Positions 22,420 through 35,339 are shown, counted from the first letter of the stretch. The stretch: 64,000 bases of DNA from an uncultured Pseudomonas sp. (GCF_913777995.1 NZ_CAJYVE010000013.1:62001-126000), one strand, 5' to 3'. The notes: generated by a model not told the origin, from the letters alone. Numbers and translations: made by a program.

Positions 22420-23793
22420 TCAGAAAAAGCTCAGCCCTACCTGAAACAGCCGCTCTGCATCGCGGATGTACTTCTTGTCCACCAGGAACATGATGACGTG
22501 GTCGCCTGACTCGATCACCGTGCTGTCGTGGGCGATGAGCACTTCTTCGTCGCGGATGATCGCGCCGATGGTGGTGCCGTTGGGCAGGTTGATGTCCTTG
22601 ATGGCGCGACCGATCACCTTGCTGGAGCGGGCGTCGCCATGGGCGACCAGCTCGATGGCTTCGGCCGCACCGCGGCGCAGCGAGTGCACGCTGACCACGT
22701 CGCCGCGGCGCACGTGGGCCAGCAGGGTGCCGATGGTCGCCAGTTGCGGGCTGACGGCGATGTCGATCTCGCCGCCTTGCACCAGGTCGACATAGGCCGG
22801 GTTGTTGATCAGGGTCATGACCTTGCGCGCACCCATGCGCTTGGCCAGCAGCGAAGACATGATGTTGGCTTCGTCGTCGTTGGTCAGGGCCAGGAACAGG
22901 TCGGTGTCGCCGATGTTCTCTTCCATCAGCAGGTCGCGGTCGGACGAACTGCCCTGCAGCACTACGGTACTGTCGAGGTTCTCCGACAGGTAGCGACAGC
23001 GCGCCGGGTTCATCTCGATGATCTTCACCTGGTAGCGGCTCTCGATGGCCTCAGCCAGGCGTTCGCCGATGTTGCCACCGCCGGCGATGACGATGCGCTT
23101 GTAGTTTTCATCGAGCCGCCGCATCTCGCCCATGACCTGGCGAATGTGCGCCTTGGCAGCGATGAAGAATACTTCGTCGTCGGCCTCGATCACCGTGTCG
23201 CCCTTGGGCAGAATCGGCCGGTCGCGGCGGAAGATCGCTGCGACGCGGGTGTCGACGTTGGGCATGTGCGCCTTGAGCTGGCGCAGTTGCTGGCCCACCA
23301 GCGGCCCGCCGTAGTAGGCGCGGGTGGCCACCAGCTGTGCCTTGCCTTCGCCGAAGTCGATGACCTGCAGCGCACCGGGCAGTTCGATCAGGCGCTTGAT
23401 GTAGTGGGTGACCACCTGCTCGGGGCTGATCAGTACGTCGACCGGGATGGCTTCGTTGTCGAACAGCTCGGCGCGGGTCAGGTAGGCAGACTCACGCACC
23501 CGGGCGATCTTGGTCGGGGTGTGGAAAAGCGTGTAGGCCACCTGGCAGGCAACCATATTGGCCTCGTCGCTGTTGGTCACCGCCACCAGCATGTCGGCAT
23601 CGTCGGCGCCGGCCTGGCGCAGCACGGTAGGAAACGAGCCCTTGCCCTGCACGGTGCGGATGTCCAGACGGTCGCCCAGGTCGCGCAGACGGTCGCCGTC
23701 GGTGTCGACCACGGTAATGTCGTTGGCTTCGCTGGCCAGGTGTTCGGCCAGCGTACCGCCGACCTGCCCTGCGCCGAGGATGATGATCTTCAA
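22420..23793 (-). CDS. trkA: Trk potassium uptake system NAD-binding protein TrkA
   Basis: Cytoplasmic gating subunit of the Trk potassium uptake system. The 457-residue protein contains two Rossmann RCK-N domains ([14 protein letters not shown] near residue 7 and [14 protein letters not shown] in the middle), each followed by a TrkA-C domain. The start is TTG at 23793 ([13 protein letters not shown]), preceded by AGGAGT at good spacing; earlier in-frame codons give no family similarity. Last gene of the def-fmt-rsmB-trkA run. The membrane subunit TrkH is not in the window. Confidence 0.95.
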   Translation of the reverse strand: MKIIILGAGQVGGTLAEHLASEANDITVVDTDGDRLRDLGDRLDIRTVQGKGSFPTVLRQAGADDADMLVAVTNSDEANMVACQVAYTLFHTPTKIARVRESAYLTRAELFDNEAIPVDVLISPEQVVTHYIKRLIELPGALQVIDFGEGKAQLVATRAYYGGPLVGQQLRQLKAHMPNVDTRVAAIFRRDRPILPKGDTVIEADDEVFFIAAKAHIRQVMGEMRRLDENYKRIVIAGGGNIGERLAEAIESRYQVKIIEMNPARCRYLSENLDSTVVLQGSSSDRDLLMEENIGDTDLFLALTNDDEANIMSSLLAKRMGARKVMTLINNPAYVDLVQGGEIDIAVSPQLATIGTLLAHVRRGDVVSVHSLRRGAAEAIELVAHGDARSSKVIGRAIKDINLPNGTTIGAIIRDEEVLIAHDSTVIESGDHVIMFLVDKKYIRDAERLFQVGLSFF

Positions 23794-23854
23794 CCCTGTA
23801 CTCCTGAAAATCCGGATCGGCCTTGGCCGCCTCGGGAAGGCATCCAAGCCGTTG

Positions 23855-25189
23855 TTACGCGGCGGGCGCGCGACTGGCGGCGATCTTGATCAGTTTGGCG
23901 TAGTAGAAACCGTCGTGCCCACCTTCCTGGGCCAGCAACTGGCGACCGTGCGGCTGGCGGATACCGGCGGCCGGGCCGCCCTGCTGGCCGGCGATGTCCA
24001 GTTCACGGGCGCCTGGCGTACGCGCCAGGAATGCCTCGATCACCTCGGTGTTCTCGGTCGGCAGCGTCGAGCAGGTGGCATATAGCAGAATGCCGCCGAC
24101 TTCCAGGGTCGGCCACAGTGCATCAAGCAGCTCGCCCTGCAGGCTGGCTAGGGCCGGGATGTCCTCGGCCTGGCGGGCCAGCTTGATGTCCGGGTGACGG
24201 CGGATCACCCCGGTGGCCGAGCATGGCGCGTCGAGCAGGATGCGCTGGAACGGCTTGCCGTCCCACCACTGCGCGGTATCCCGGCCATCGGCGGCGATCA
24301 GCTCGGCCTGCAGGCCCAGGCGTTCGAGGTTCTCGCGCACGCGCACCAGGCGCTTGGCTTCCAGGTCCACGCCCAGCACACCGGCCAGCCCGGGCTGCAC
24401 TTCGAGCAGGTGGCAGGTCTTGCCGCCTGGCGCGCAACAGGCGTCCAGCACACGCTGGCCTGGCGCAAGGTCGAGCAACTCGGCCGCCAGCTGCGCGGCC
24501 TCGTCCTGCACGCTGATCCAGCCTTCGGCGAAGCCCGGCAGTTCGCGCACATCCTGGGCTTCGGCCAGGAGGATGCCGTCCTGGCTGAACGTGCAGGCGC
24601 TGGCTGCGATACCCGCCTCGTTCAGCAACCCCAGGTAGGCGTCACGCGAGTGGTGGCGGCGGTTGACCCGCAGGATCATCGGCGGGTGGGCATTGTTGGC
24701 CGCGCAGATGGCCTCCCAATGCTCCGGCCAGGCGGCCTTGAGGGCCTTCTGCAGCCAGCGCGGATGGGCGGTGCGCACCACCGGGTCGTGCTCCAGCTCG
24801 CTCAGCAGCGCTTCGCCTTCGCGCTGGGCGCGGCGCAGCACAGCGTTGAGCAGGCCCTTGGCCCAGGGCTTCTTGAGCTTGTCGGCGCAGCCGACGGTTT
24901 CGCCGATGGCGGCATGCGCCGGAATACGGCTGTAGAACAACTGGTACAGGCCGATCAGCAGCAGTGCCTCGACGTCGGCATCGGCCGCCTTGAAGGGCTT
25001 CTGCAACAGCTTGGCAGCCAAGGCGGCGAGCCGCGGTTGCCAGCGCGCGGCACCGAACGCCAGTTCCTGGGTCAGGCCGCGGTCGCGTGGCTCGACCTTT
25101 TCCAACTGCCCTGGCAACGAGCCATTCAGCGAGGCCTTGCCGCTCAATACGGCGGCCAGCGCCCGGGCGGCGGCGAGACGCGGATTCAT
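23855..25189 (-). CDS. rsmB: 16S rRNA (cytosine967-C5)-methyltransferase RsmB (Sun)
   Basis: Methylates C967 of 16S rRNA. At 444 residues it has an N-terminal NusB-like domain (about residues 1-140) and a SAM methyltransferase domain with [15 protein letters not shown], the catalytic motif DAPCSATG and LYATCS. The start overlaps the fmt stop by 4 bases, giving the conserved def-fmt-rsmB-trkA order. Confidence 0.96.
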   Translation of the reverse strand: MNPRLAAARALAAVLSGKASLNGSLPGQLEKVEPRDRGLTQELAFGAARWQPRLAALAAKLLQKPFKAADADVEALLLIGLYQLFYSRIPAHAAIGETVGCADKLKKPWAKGLLNAVLRRAQREGEALLSELEHDPVVRTAHPRWLQKALKAAWPEHWEAICAANNAHPPMILRVNRRHHSRDAYLGLLNEAGIAASACTFSQDGILLAEAQDVRELPGFAEGWISVQDEAAQLAAELLDLAPGQRVLDACCAPGGKTCHLLEVQPGLAGVLGVDLEAKRLVRVRENLERLGLQAELIAADGRDTAQWWDGKPFQRILLDAPCSATGVIRRHPDIKLARQAEDIPALASLQGELLDALWPTLEVGGILLYATCSTLPTENTEVIEAFLARTPGARELDIAGQQGGPAAGIRQPHGRQLLAQEGGHDGFYYAKLIKIAASRAPAA

Positions 25190-26130
25190 TGGCCCAGCAC
25201 CGTACCGGTGGCGAACTTGTCGCGGCGGCTGTTGAACAGGTCGGCGAAGTTCAGCGGTTTGCCGCCGGGCAGTTGCAGGCGGGTCAGGCGCAGGGCCTGT
25301 TCACCACAGGCGACCAGCAGGCCGTCCTTGCTGGCCTCGAGGATGGTGCCAGGTTCGCCCCGCCCTTCGGCCAGTTGCGCACCGAGTACCTTGAGCGCCT
25401 CTGCGCCCAGGGTGCTGTGGCAGATCGGCCAGGGGTTGAAGGCGCGGATCAGGCGCTCCAGCTCGACAGCCGGGCGGCTCCAGTCCAGGCGCGCTTCGTC
25501 CTTGTTGAGCTTGTGGGCGTAGGTGGCCAGGGCGTCGTCCTGGACTTCACCTTGCAGCGAACCGTCGGCCAGGCCGGCGATGGCTTCCAGTACGGCGGAA
25601 GGGCCCAGTTCGGCGAGGCGGTCGTGCAGGCTGCCGCCAGTGTCGGTGGCGCTGATCGGCGTGACCGCCTTGAGCAGCATCGGGCCGGTGTCCAGCCCGG
25701 CTTCCATGCGCATCACCGTCACCCCGCTCTCGGCGTCGCCGGCCTGCACCGCGCGCTGGATCGGCGCCGCACCGCGCCAGCGCGGCAGCAGCGAGGCATG
25801 GCTGTTGATGCAACCCAGGCGCGGGATGTCCAGCACCACCTGCGGCAGGATCAGGCCATAGGCGACCACCACCATCAGGTCGGGCTTGAGGGCGGCCAGT
25901 TCGGCCTGGGCATCGGCGTCGCGCAGGGTTGGCGGCTGCAACACCGGCAGATCGTGCTGTACGGCCAGTTGCTTGACCGGGCTGGGCATGAGCTTTTGCC
26001 CACGCCCGGCCGGGCGATCTGGCTGGGTGTACACGGCGACGATCTGGTAGGGGCTGTCCAGCAGGGCCTTGAGGTGTTCAGCGGCGAATTCGGGGGTGCC
26101 GGCGAAAACGATGCGCAGTGGCTCGGTCAT
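25186..26130 (-). CDS. fmt: methionyl-tRNA formyltransferase
   Basis: Formylates initiator Met-tRNA using 10-formyltetrahydrofolate. The 314-residue protein begins [20 protein letters not shown]. It carries the catalytic-region motif [18 protein letters not shown] and the formyl-donor site Asp in [10 protein letters not shown]. The start is ATG at 26130; the frame is open upstream but runs into the def terminator and gene. A terminator-like hairpin separates it from def. Confidence 0.96.
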   Translation of the reverse strand: MTEPLRIVFAGTPEFAAEHLKALLDSPYQIVAVYTQPDRPAGRGQKLMPSPVKQLAVQHDLPVLQPPTLRDADAQAELAALKPDLMVVVAYGLILPQVVLDIPRLGCINSHASLLPRWRGAAPIQRAVQAGDAESGVTVMRMEAGLDTGPMLLKAVTPISATDTGGSLHDRLAELGPSAVLEAIAGLADGSLQGEVQDDALATYAHKLNKDEARLDWSRPAVELERLIRAFNPWPICHSTLGAEALKVLGAQLAEGRGEPGTILEASKDGLLVACGEQALRLTRLQLPGGKPLNFADLFNSRRDKFATGTVLGQ

Positions 26131-26154
26131 GGGCTTCTCGGTCGATAAAAAACA

Positions 26155-26176
26155 AAAGGCCCCTTCGCGGGCCTTT
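26155..26176 (-). terminator. terminator-like hairpin between def and fmt
   Basis: AAAGGCCC and GGGCCTTT pair around CTTCGC. On the minus strand the stem is followed by TTTTGTTTTTT. It lies 14 bases after the def stop and 25 bases before the fmt start, so it may attenuate rather than fully end the transcript. Confidence 0.75.
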
Positions 26177-26189
26177 GCTTGCAGCGGAA

Positions 26190-26696
26190 TCAGGCTTTCT
26201 GCTTGTGCTGCTTTTCCAGTTTCTTCTTGATGCGGTCGCGCTTGAGCGTGGACAGGTAGTCGACGAACAGCTTGCCGTTGAGGTGATCGCACTCATGCTG
26301 GATGCACACCGCCAGCAGACCTTCGGCGATCAGCTCGTAGGGCTGGCCGTCGCGGTCCAGGGCCTTGACCCGGACGCGCAGCGGGCGGTCGACGTTCTCG
26401 TAGAAACCGGGCACCGACAGGCAGCCTTCCTGGTACTGGCCCATGTCCTCGCTCAGGGTTTCCAGCTCCGGGTTGATGAAGACCCGAGGCTCGCTGCGGT
26501 CTTCGCTGAGGTCCATGACCACTACGCGCTTGTGCACGTTGACCTGGGTGGCCGCCAGCCCGATGCCCGGTGCTTCGTACATGGTTTCGAACATGTCGTC
26601 GACCAGCTGGCGGAGGGCGTCGTCCACGACCGTCACCGGCTTGGCGATGGTGCGCAGGCGCGGATCGGGAAATTCGAGAATGTCTAAGATGGCCAT
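26190..26696 (-). CDS. def: peptide deformylase
   Basis: Metalloenzyme removing the N-formyl group from new proteins. The 168-residue protein has all three family motifs: GIGLAATQ (44-51), EGCLSVP (90-96, Cys92 metal ligand) and HECDH (134-138). It heads the def-fmt-rsmB-trkA cluster and is divergent from the LysM gene. Confidence 0.97.
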   Translation of the reverse strand: MAILDILEFPDPRLRTIAKPVTVVDDALRQLVDDMFETMYEAPGIGLAATQVNVHKRVVVMDLSEDRSEPRVFINPELETLSEDMGQYQEGCLSVPGFYENVDRPLRVRVKALDRDGQPYELIAEGLLAVCIQHECDHLNGKLFVDYLSTLKRDRIKKKLEKQHKQKA

Positions 26697-26879
26697 ATAC
26701 GTAAGTGCTGCACTGATAGGGTAAAGTCAGGACCTTCGCCTGGCGCGCCGCGCTGTCTGCACGCTGGGCCTGACACGAAGCTGTAGGACGATTCGAAAGC
26801 GGCTGTAGGCGGGCGCCCAAGTGCGAGTTGCAAGCCGTTTTCCGGTCAAGCGATGCCACATGATAAAGGGATTCACCGA

Positions 26880-27905
26880 ATGAGGAAAACACTACTCGCC
26901 CTGCTGCTGTTGACGGCCAGTGGCCTGGTGCAGGCGCAAGTGCAGCTCAGGGAGGGCCATCCGCAACGCTACACCGTGGTCGCCGGCGACACGCTCTGGG
27001 ACATTTCCGGCAAGTTCCTGCGTGAGCCTTGGCGCTGGAAGGAAATCTGGCGCGCCAACCCGTCGGTCAAGGACCCGGACCTGATCTACCCCGGCGACAC
27101 CCTGACCCTGAGCTACGTCGACGGCCAGCCCCAGGTGGTGCTCAGCCGCGGCGAGTCGCGGGGCACCGTGAAGCTTTCTCCGCATGTACGCAGCACACCC
27201 ACCGTGGAAGCCATTCCGAGCATCCCGCTGGGCGCCATCAACGCCTTTCTGATCAGCAACCGTATCGTCGAGAACGCCGAGCAGTTCCAGGACGCACCCT
27301 ATGTGGTGGCCGGCAATGCCGAGCGGGTGCTCAGCGGTCGAGGCGACCGGATCTACGTGCGCGGCCAGCTGGACGCTGCGCACACCATGTACGGCATCTT
27401 CCGTCAGGGCAAGATCTACACCGACCCGCAAAGCGGCGAAGTGTTGGGCATCAACGCCGACGATATCGGCGGTGGCGAGGTAGTGGCCAGCGAGGGCGAC
27501 GTGTCCACCCTGGTGCTGCAGCGCTCGACCCAGGAGGTGCGCCTGGGCGACCGCCTGTTCGCCAGCGAGGAGCGGCCGATCACCTCGACCTTCCTGCCGG
27601 CGGCGCCTGCCGCGCCCATCGATGGCCTGATTCTCGATGTACCGCGCGGTGTCACGCAGATCGGCGTGAACGACGTGGTCACGCTGAACAAGGGCCGCCG
27701 CGACGGTCTGCAGGAGGGCAGCGTGCTGGCCATCTACAAGACCGGCGAGCACGTCCGCGACCGCGTGACCGGCGAGCAGGTGAAGATTCCCGACGAGCGG
27801 GCTGGCATGCTGATGGTGTTCCGCACTTATGAAAAGCTCAGTTACGGCTTGGTCCTGCATGCCAATCGCTCGCTGGCGATCATGGACAAGGTCCGTAACC
27901 CCTGA
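26880..27905 (+). CDS. LysM-domain periplasmic protein
   Basis: Predicted exported protein of 341 residues with signal peptide MRKTLLALLLLTASGLVQA and one N-terminal LysM domain (about residues 32-78: YTVVAGDTLWDISGKFL...IYPGDTL), which binds peptidoglycan. The remainder is a conserved pseudomonad domain of unknown role with repeated short beta-type segments. The chosen ATG at 26880 gives a clean signal peptide and has AAGGGA upstream; an ATG 9 codons earlier does not. Divergent from def and upstream of dprA, its usual place in pseudomonads. Confidence 0.88.
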   Translation: MRKTLLALLLLTASGLVQAQVQLREGHPQRYTVVAGDTLWDISGKFLREPWRWKEIWRANPSVKDPDLIYPGDTLTLSYVDGQPQVVLSRGESRGTVKLSPHVRSTPTVEAIPSIPLGAINAFLISNRIVENAEQFQDAPYVVAGNAERVLSGRGDRIYVRGQLDAAHTMYGIFRQGKIYTDPQSGEVLGINADDIGGGEVVASEGDVSTLVLQRSTQEVRLGDRLFASEERPITSTFLPAAPAAPIDGLILDVPRGVTQIGVNDVVTLNKGRRDGLQEGSVLAIYKTGEHVRDRVTGEQVKIPDERAGMLMVFRTYEKLSYGLVLHANRSLAIMDKVRNP

Positions 27906-27969
27906 CGCGATGTAAAGGCCAGTGCGGGTGAACACGGACCGTTCACTTATCACAGCGTTGTCAACAGAG

Positions 27970-27978
27970 TTATCCACA
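27970..27978. promoter_or_regulatory. perfect DnaA box upstream of dprA
   Basis: TTATCCACA, an exact match, lies 46 bases before the dprA start, in the LysM-dprA gap. A second perfect box is inside dprA (28587-28595). Whether DnaA acts here is unknown. Confidence 0.6.
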
Positions 27979-28023
27979 GGTTGTCATGGCTCTGGCTGAC
28001 CTCGCCGATCAAGGATGATCCGC

Positions 28024-29148
28024 ATGCCATTGCTCGAAAATCATTCGATTTCACCCGCCGAACTGGAAGCGCGGTTGCGTCTGCACCGCCTTCCTGAACT
28101 CGGTCCCGCCCGTTTCAAGCGTCTCATCGAAGCCTTCGGTTCGGCCAGTGCGGCCCTCAGTGCACCGGCCAGCGCCTGGCGTGCCTTGCAGCTTTCCACC
28201 GTCAGCGCCGAGTCACGGCGCGACCCTTCGGTGCGTGACGGCGCCAGTGCTGCGCTGGCCTGGTTGGAGCGTCCGGGCCAGCATTTACTGGCGTGGGACA
28301 GCCCTGGCTACCCTGCCCTGCTGGCGGAAATCGCCGACCCACCGCCGCTGTTGTTCATCCTCGGCGACCCGGCATTGCTCGAGCGGCCCCAGCTGGCGAT
28401 GGTCGGCAGCCGCCGCGCTTCCAGGCCGGCCTTGCAGACGGCCGGGGCCTTTGCGCGCAGTCTGGCGGCGGCAGGTCTGGTGATTACCAGCGGCCTGGCA
28501 CTGGGTGTCGACGGTGCGGCTCATGAGGGCGCTCTGGAGGCTGGCGGGGCGACCATTGGCGTGCTGGGCACGGGGTTGGAAAATTTTTATCCACAGCGGC
28601 ATCTGGCGCTGGCCAGACGCATGGCTGAGCAAGGCAGCGCGGTGATTTCCGAGTTTCCGCTGGATACTGCGGCGCAGTCGAACAACTTTCCGCGTCGTAA
28701 CCGGATCATCAGCGGGCTGTCGCTGGCGGTGCTGGTGGTGGAGGCCAGCGTGCGCAGCGGCTCGCTGATCACTGCCCGCCTGGCGGCCGAGCAAGGGCGT
28801 GAGGTGTATGCCATGCCCGGCTCCATCCACCACCCGGGGGCACGGGGTTGTCACCAATTGATTCGCGACGGCGCGACCCTGGTAGAAAGTGTCGAGCATA
28901 TCCTCGAAGGGCTGCGCCATTGGCAAGGTGTCGCCCCTGCTGCGGCTGCCGTCACCACGCCCCGGCCGGTGCGTTCCCGCCATCCCCTGCTGGCCTTGTT
29001 GCAGGCCGCGCCACAAGGCACCGAGGCCCTTGCCGAGCACCTGGGCTGGCCGCTGTCGAGGGTCCTGGGCGAGCTGACCGAACTGGAGCTGCAAGGCCGG
29101 GTCAGTTGCGAAGGCGGACGATGGTTCGCTTCCGGCGACTGGGGTTAA
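28024..29148 (+). CDS. dprA: DNA-processing protein DprA
   Basis: Binds incoming single-stranded DNA and loads RecA during transformation. The 374-residue protein has the Rossmann-like DprA core ([46 protein letters not shown]) and a C-terminal winged-helix-like region. The chosen ATG at 28024 ([14 protein letters not shown]) has AAGGA 8 bases upstream; ATG 28015 overlaps that ribosome site. It lies just upstream of tsaC. Confidence 0.94.
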   Translation: MPLLENHSISPAELEARLRLHRLPELGPARFKRLIEAFGSASAALSAPASAWRALQLSTVSAESRRDPSVRDGASAALAWLERPGQHLLAWDSPGYPALLAEIADPPPLLFILGDPALLERPQLAMVGSRRASRPALQTAGAFARSLAAAGLVITSGLALGVDGAAHEGALEAGGATIGVLGTGLENFYPQRHLALARRMAEQGSAVISEFPLDTAAQSNNFPRRNRIISGLSLAVLVVEASVRSGSLITARLAAEQGREVYAMPGSIHHPGARGCHQLIRDGATLVESVEHILEGLRHWQGVAPAAAAVTTPRPVRSRHPLLALLQAAPQGTEALAEHLGWPLSRVLGELTELELQGRVSCEGGRWFASGDWG

Positions 29149-29179
29149 ACTGCCGCGCATTATTGAGTGGAGAGACAGC

Positions 29180-29737
29180 ATGGTGAGCAGTTGGCGCGTG
29201 CAACAAGCCGCCCGGGAAGTTCGGGCCGGTGCGGTGATTGCCTATCCAACCGAGGCGGTATGGGGGCTGGGTTGCGACCCGTGGGATGAAGAGGCGGTGT
29301 ATCGCCTGCTGGCGATCAAGTCGCGGCCGGTGCACAAGGGGTTGATCCTGGTCGCTGACAACATCCGCCAGTTCGATTTCCTGTTCGAGGACTTTCCCGA
29401 GCTGTGGATCGACCGCATGGCCAGTACCTGGCCGGGGCCGAACACCTGGCTGGTGCCCCACCAGGACCTGCTGCCCGAATGGATCACCGGTGAGCACGAT
29501 ACCGTAGCCCTGCGGGTGACCGACCATCCGGTGGTGCGCGAGCTGTGCGCGCTGGTCGGGCCGTTGATTTCCACTTCCGCCAACCCCGCCGGCCGGCCTG
29601 CGGCGCGCTCGCGGCTGCGGGTGGAGCAGTACTTCCGGGGTGAAGTCGACCTGGTGCTTGGTGGCAGCCTGGGTGGGCGCCGCAACCCCAGTGTGATCCG
29701 CGACGTGGCCACCGGGCAGGTGGTTCGCCCGGGCTGA
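29180..29737 (+). CDS. tsaC: threonylcarbamoyl-AMP synthase TsaC
   Basis: YrdC/Sua5-family enzyme making threonylcarbamoyl-AMP for t6A37 tRNA modification. At 185 residues it matches the short TsaC form without the Sua5 domain. Motifs include [14 protein letters not shown] near the start and [12 protein letters not shown]. It begins 31 bases after dprA, the common dprA-tsaC arrangement. Confidence 0.95.
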   Translation: MVSSWRVQQAAREVRAGAVIAYPTEAVWGLGCDPWDEEAVYRLLAIKSRPVHKGLILVADNIRQFDFLFEDFPELWIDRMASTWPGPNTWLVPHQDLLPEWITGEHDTVALRVTDHPVVRELCALVGPLISTSANPAGRPAARSRLRVEQYFRGEVDLVLGGSLGGRRNPSVIRDVATGQVVRPG

Positions 29738-29785
29738 TCCCCGGCAAAGGTGCCGGCCAGGGTCATCCCCCGGCCGGGACCGGGT

Positions 29786-31842
<2,057 letters not shown>

Positions 31843-31856
31843 TTTCAGGACCACAC

Positions 31857-32681
31857 ATGGACCACTACGTTGTATTCGGCAACCCCATCGGCCACAGCAA
31901 GTCGCCGCTGATCCACAGCCTGTTCGCCGAGCAGACCGGCCAGGCCCTGGACTACCGCACCGCGCTGGCGCCGCTGGACGACTTTGCGGCCTTCGCCCGG
32001 GCATTCTTCGCGACGGGCCGTGGCGCCAACGTGACGGTGCCGTTCAAGGAGCAGGCCTTCGCCCTGGCCGATCGGCTGACCGAACGCGCGCGGCGTGCCG
32101 GGGCGGTGAATACCCTGGCCCGACAGGCCGACGGCACGCTGCTGGGCGACAACACCGACGGTGCCGGGCTGGTCCGCGACCTCACCGTCAATGCCGGCCT
32201 GAGCCTGCGCGGCAAGCGCATCCTGGTGCTGGGCGCCGGTGGCGCAGTGCGCGGTGCACTGGAACCGCTGCTCGCCGAAGGCCCGGCGGTGGTGACCATT
32301 GCCAACCGTACCCTGGAAAAGGCCGAACAACTGGTGCAGGAGTTCGCCGACCTCGGCCCGCTGTCGGCCAGCGGTTTCGACTGGCTGGAAGAGCCGGTAG
32401 AGGTGATCATCAACGCCACCTCGGCGAGTCTGTCCGGCGAGCGCCCGCCCATCGCCGCGAGCCTGATCCAGCCAGGAATGACTTTCTGCTACGACATGAT
32501 GTACGCCAAGGAGCCCACTACCTTCTGCCGCTGGGCCGCCGAGCAGGGCGCGCTGCAGGCGATGGACGGCCTGGGCATGCTGGTCGAGCAGGCCGCCGAA
32601 GCCTTCGAGCTGTGGCGCGGTGTGCGCCCGGACTCGGCGCCGGTACTGGCCGAACTGCGCCGCCAGCTGGCGGCAGGCTGA
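31857..32681 (+). CDS. aroE: shikimate dehydrogenase (NADP+)
   Basis: Reduces 3-dehydroshikimate in aromatic amino acid synthesis. The 274-residue protein shows the shikimate site (GHSKSPLIH), the catalytic Lys in [11 protein letters not shown], the Asp in NTDGAGL and the NADP-binding [10 protein letters not shown]. It starts 14 bases after hemF (ATG 31857) and ends 9 bases before the convergent SulP gene. Confidence 0.96.
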   Translation: MDHYVVFGNPIGHSKSPLIHSLFAEQTGQALDYRTALAPLDDFAAFARAFFATGRGANVTVPFKEQAFALADRLTERARRAGAVNTLARQADGTLLGDNTDGAGLVRDLTVNAGLSLRGKRILVLGAGGAVRGALEPLLAEGPAVVTIANRTLEKAEQLVQEFADLGPLSASGFDWLEEPVEVIINATSASLSGERPPIAASLIQPGMTFCYDMMYAKEPTTFCRWAAEQGALQAMDGLGMLVEQAAEAFELWRGVRPDSAPVLAELRRQLAAG

Positions 32682-32690
32682 GCCGCCGCA

Positions 32691-34259
32691 TCAGCCCTCG
32701 AAGCGCACTGGGCAGTGCTCAACGCCTTCGAGCTTCTGCAGTTCTTCGATCACATGGGGGCGCGCATGGCGCAGGATCAGCGTGCGGCCCTGCTGCGCCA
32801 GCCGACGCGCTTCCTGATGCAGCATCTCCACGCCGGAGTAGTCGATGAAGTTGATGTGCTGCGCTTCGATCACTACCTGGCGGCCTGTGGCGCGCTGCAG
32901 GCGCGTCTGCAGGTAGTGGCTGGCGCCGAAGAAGATCGAACCGCCAAAGCGCAAAACCTCCTGGTCGCCGTCGTGCCATTGCTGGATGCGCGGCCGCGAG
33001 GTGCGCTTGAGGTAGAAGAACAGCGAGGCCAGCACGCCCGCGTAGATCGCCGTTTGCAGCTCCAGCAGCAGGGTGGCCACGCAGGTCAGCAGCATGACGA
33101 AGAACTCCGCACGGCTGACCCTGAACAGCGCAGCGATACCCTTGCGATCCACCAGGCCCCAGCAGATCAGCAGGATCGAGGCGGCCATGGCGGGCAGCGG
33201 AATGTGCGCGATCAGCGTGGCGCCGGCGATGGCGAACAGCGCCACCCACAGCGCGGAGAACACCCCGGCCAGCGGTGAGCGGGCGCCGGCTTCGTAGCTG
33301 AGCGCGGCGCGGGTGAAGGAGCCCGCCGAGAGGTACCCGGAAAACAGCGCTCCGACCATGTTCGACAGGCCCTGGGCGCGCACCTCCTGGTTGGCGTCGA
33401 GCAGCTGTTGCGAACGGGCCGACAGCGAGCGGGCGATCGACAGGCTGTTGACCAGCCCGAGCATACCCACCGCCACCGCAGTGGGCAGCAGGCGAATGAT
33501 CATTTCTCCATCCAGTGGCAGCGGGCTGAAAGGCGGCAGATGCCCGGCGAATGCCGTGACCCGTTTTACATGGCCGAACAGCGACGGCCACAGCCACACC
33601 AGCAGGCTGCTGCCCAGCAAGGCGATGAGCAGCGCCGGCCAGCGCGGCGCCAGAATCTTCAGGGCGATGCCCAGGCCCAGCGTGAGCAACCCCAGTGCCA
33701 GGGAGGCGATGTCCAATTGGCTGGCATGCCCGAGCAGGGCCTTGACGCTGTCCAGCGCGGTGTTCTGGCTGGGCAGGTCGAGTCCCATCAGGTTGGGCAT
33801 TTGCCCCAGGGCGATGACCACCGCTGCCCCGAGGGTGAAGCCGACCACCACCGAATGAGACACGAAATTGACCAGCGCACCGAAGCGCACCAGCCCCAGC
33901 AGCCATTGGAAGACGCCAGCGATGAAGGTCAGCAGCAGAATCAGGGTGATGTAGTCCTGGCTGCCGGGCACTGCCAGCGGGCTGACGCTGGCGTACAGCA
34001 CCACCGAAATGGCCGCCGTGGGGCCGCAGATCAGGTGCCACGACGACCCCCACAGGCAGGCGATCAGCACCGGCACGATGGCCGCGTACAGACCGTACTC
34101 CGGCGGCAGGCCGGCGATCAGGGCATAGGCGATGGATTGCGGCAGCGCCAGGATGGCCCCGCTCAGACCCACCAGCGCGTCGCTGCCGACGCTACGGCGG
34201 GTCTGGTATGGCAGCCAGGCGAGAAACGGCAGATAGCGATGCAGTTTGAGCCGACCCAT
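32691..34259 (-). CDS. SulP-family permease, likely part of choline-O-sulfate uptake
   Basis: A 522-residue SLC26/SulP anion transporter with about 10-12 membrane segments, starting with the family region GLSGAILALPQSIAYALIAGLPPEYGLYA (about residues 32-60), and a C-terminal STAS domain (INFIDYSGVEMLHQEARRL). It is downstream of a choline-type binding protein and choline sulfatase on the same strand, so choline-O-sulfate is a likely substrate. I recall a SulP-type transporter at the P. putida choline-O-sulfate locus called betE, but leave the symbol open. Confidence 0.85.
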   Translation of the reverse strand: MGRLKLHRYLPFLAWLPYQTRRSVGSDALVGLSGAILALPQSIAYALIAGLPPEYGLYAAIVPVLIACLWGSSWHLICGPTAAISVVLYASVSPLAVPGSQDYITLILLLTFIAGVFQWLLGLVRFGALVNFVSHSVVVGFTLGAAVVIALGQMPNLMGLDLPSQNTALDSVKALLGHASQLDIASLALGLLTLGLGIALKILAPRWPALLIALLGSSLLVWLWPSLFGHVKRVTAFAGHLPPFSPLPLDGEMIIRLLPTAVAVGMLGLVNSLSIARSLSARSQQLLDANQEVRAQGLSNMVGALFSGYLSAGSFTRAALSYEAGARSPLAGVFSALWVALFAIAGATLIAHIPLPAMAASILLICWGLVDRKGIAALFRVSRAEFFVMLLTCVATLLLELQTAIYAGVLASLFFYLKRTSRPRIQQWHDGDQEVLRFGGSIFFGASHYLQTRLQRATGRQVVIEAQHINFIDYSGVEMLHQEARRLAQQGRTLILRHARPHVIEELQKLEGVEHCPVRFEG

Positions 34260-34362
34260 CGGTCCCCCAGTTTGGACAGGTTGCCGCCAGGGTATACCGC
34301 CGGGCGCTCGCTTGCAGCCGGCAGGGCCTTTGAACTGCTCTGTGCCCCAGCGCTTCTACCCG

Positions 34363-35289
34363 TTACAGCTTGGTCTTCAGCGCCGCCAGGCCATCCTGGC
34401 CATCCAGGGTCTTGACCCCGTCCAGCCACTTTTCCAGCACCGCCGGGTTGGCCTTGATCCACGCCCGGGCGGCATCCTGGTTGCTGAGTTTCTCGTTGAC
34501 CACCGTGGCCATGATGCTGTTCTCCATGTCCAGGGTGAACCTCAGGTTGCCGAACAGCCGCGCCGCATTCGGGCAGGCCTCGGCGTAGCCCTTGCGGGTC
34601 AGGGTATGCACGGTGCCGCTGCTGCCGAAGTACTTCTCACCGCCCTTGAGGTAATGCATGCCCTTTATCTGCACGTTCATCGGGTGCGGCGTCCAGCCTA
34701 GGAACACCACGAAGGCCTTGCGCTTCACGTTGCGGTTGACCTCGGCGAGCATCGCCTGCTCGCTGGACTCCACCAGCTTCCAGCCGCCCAGCCCGAAGTC
34801 GTTGTTCTTGATGATCTCCTGCAGCGACAGGTTGGCCGGCGCACCGGCACCGATACCGTAGATCTTGCTGCCGAACTTGTCGGCGAAGCGCTGCAGATCA
34901 GCGAAGTCGTGGATCCCGGCGTCCCACACGTAGTCCGGAACGGCCAGGGTGAACTCGGTGCCCTCCAGGTTGGTGGCCAGCGAGGTCACGTCGCCGCTGG
35001 CCACGAACTTGTCATGAAAACCCTGCTGGGCCGGCATCCAGTTGCCCAGGAACACGTCCAGCTGGCCGTCCTTCAACCCGCCGTAGGCGATCGGCACCGC
35101 CAGGGTATCGACCTTCTGGCTGTAGCCCAGGCCATCGAGCAGCAAACCGGCGATGGCGTTGGTGGCGGCGATATCGCTCCAGCCGGGGTCGGCCATGCGC
35201 ACGGTCTTGCAGCTCTGTTCGTCGGCCTGGGCGGACAGGCCGGCCAGGGTCATCACACTGGCCATCAGCATCGCGGGTAAGGTTTTCAT
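34363..35289 (-). CDS. periplasmic choline/betaine-type substrate-binding protein
   Basis: A 308-residue type II binding protein of the OpuAC/ChoX family with a signal peptide (MKTLPAMLMASVMTLAGLSAQA). Trp37, Trp84, Tyr120 and Trp199 lie where ChoX forms its aromatic choline box. No ABC permease or ATPase gene is adjacent. It sits between betC and the SulP gene on the same strand, so it may deliver choline-O-sulfate or choline to a transporter encoded elsewhere, or sense ligand. P. putida literature calls the equivalent gene betX, as I recall. Confidence 0.87.
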   Translation of the reverse strand: MKTLPAMLMASVMTLAGLSAQADEQSCKTVRMADPGWSDIAATNAIAGLLLDGLGYSQKVDTLAVPIAYGGLKDGQLDVFLGNWMPAQQGFHDKFVASGDVTSLATNLEGTEFTLAVPDYVWDAGIHDFADLQRFADKFGSKIYGIGAGAPANLSLQEIIKNNDFGLGGWKLVESSEQAMLAEVNRNVKRKAFVVFLGWTPHPMNVQIKGMHYLKGGEKYFGSSGTVHTLTRKGYAEACPNAARLFGNLRFTLDMENSIMATVVNEKLSNQDAARAWIKANPAVLEKWLDGVKTLDGQDGLAALKTKL

Positions 35290-35339
35290 GGCGTTGCCCT
35301 TTGTGGGTTATGGGTGTTGGCAGCGGAATGGAAAAACCG

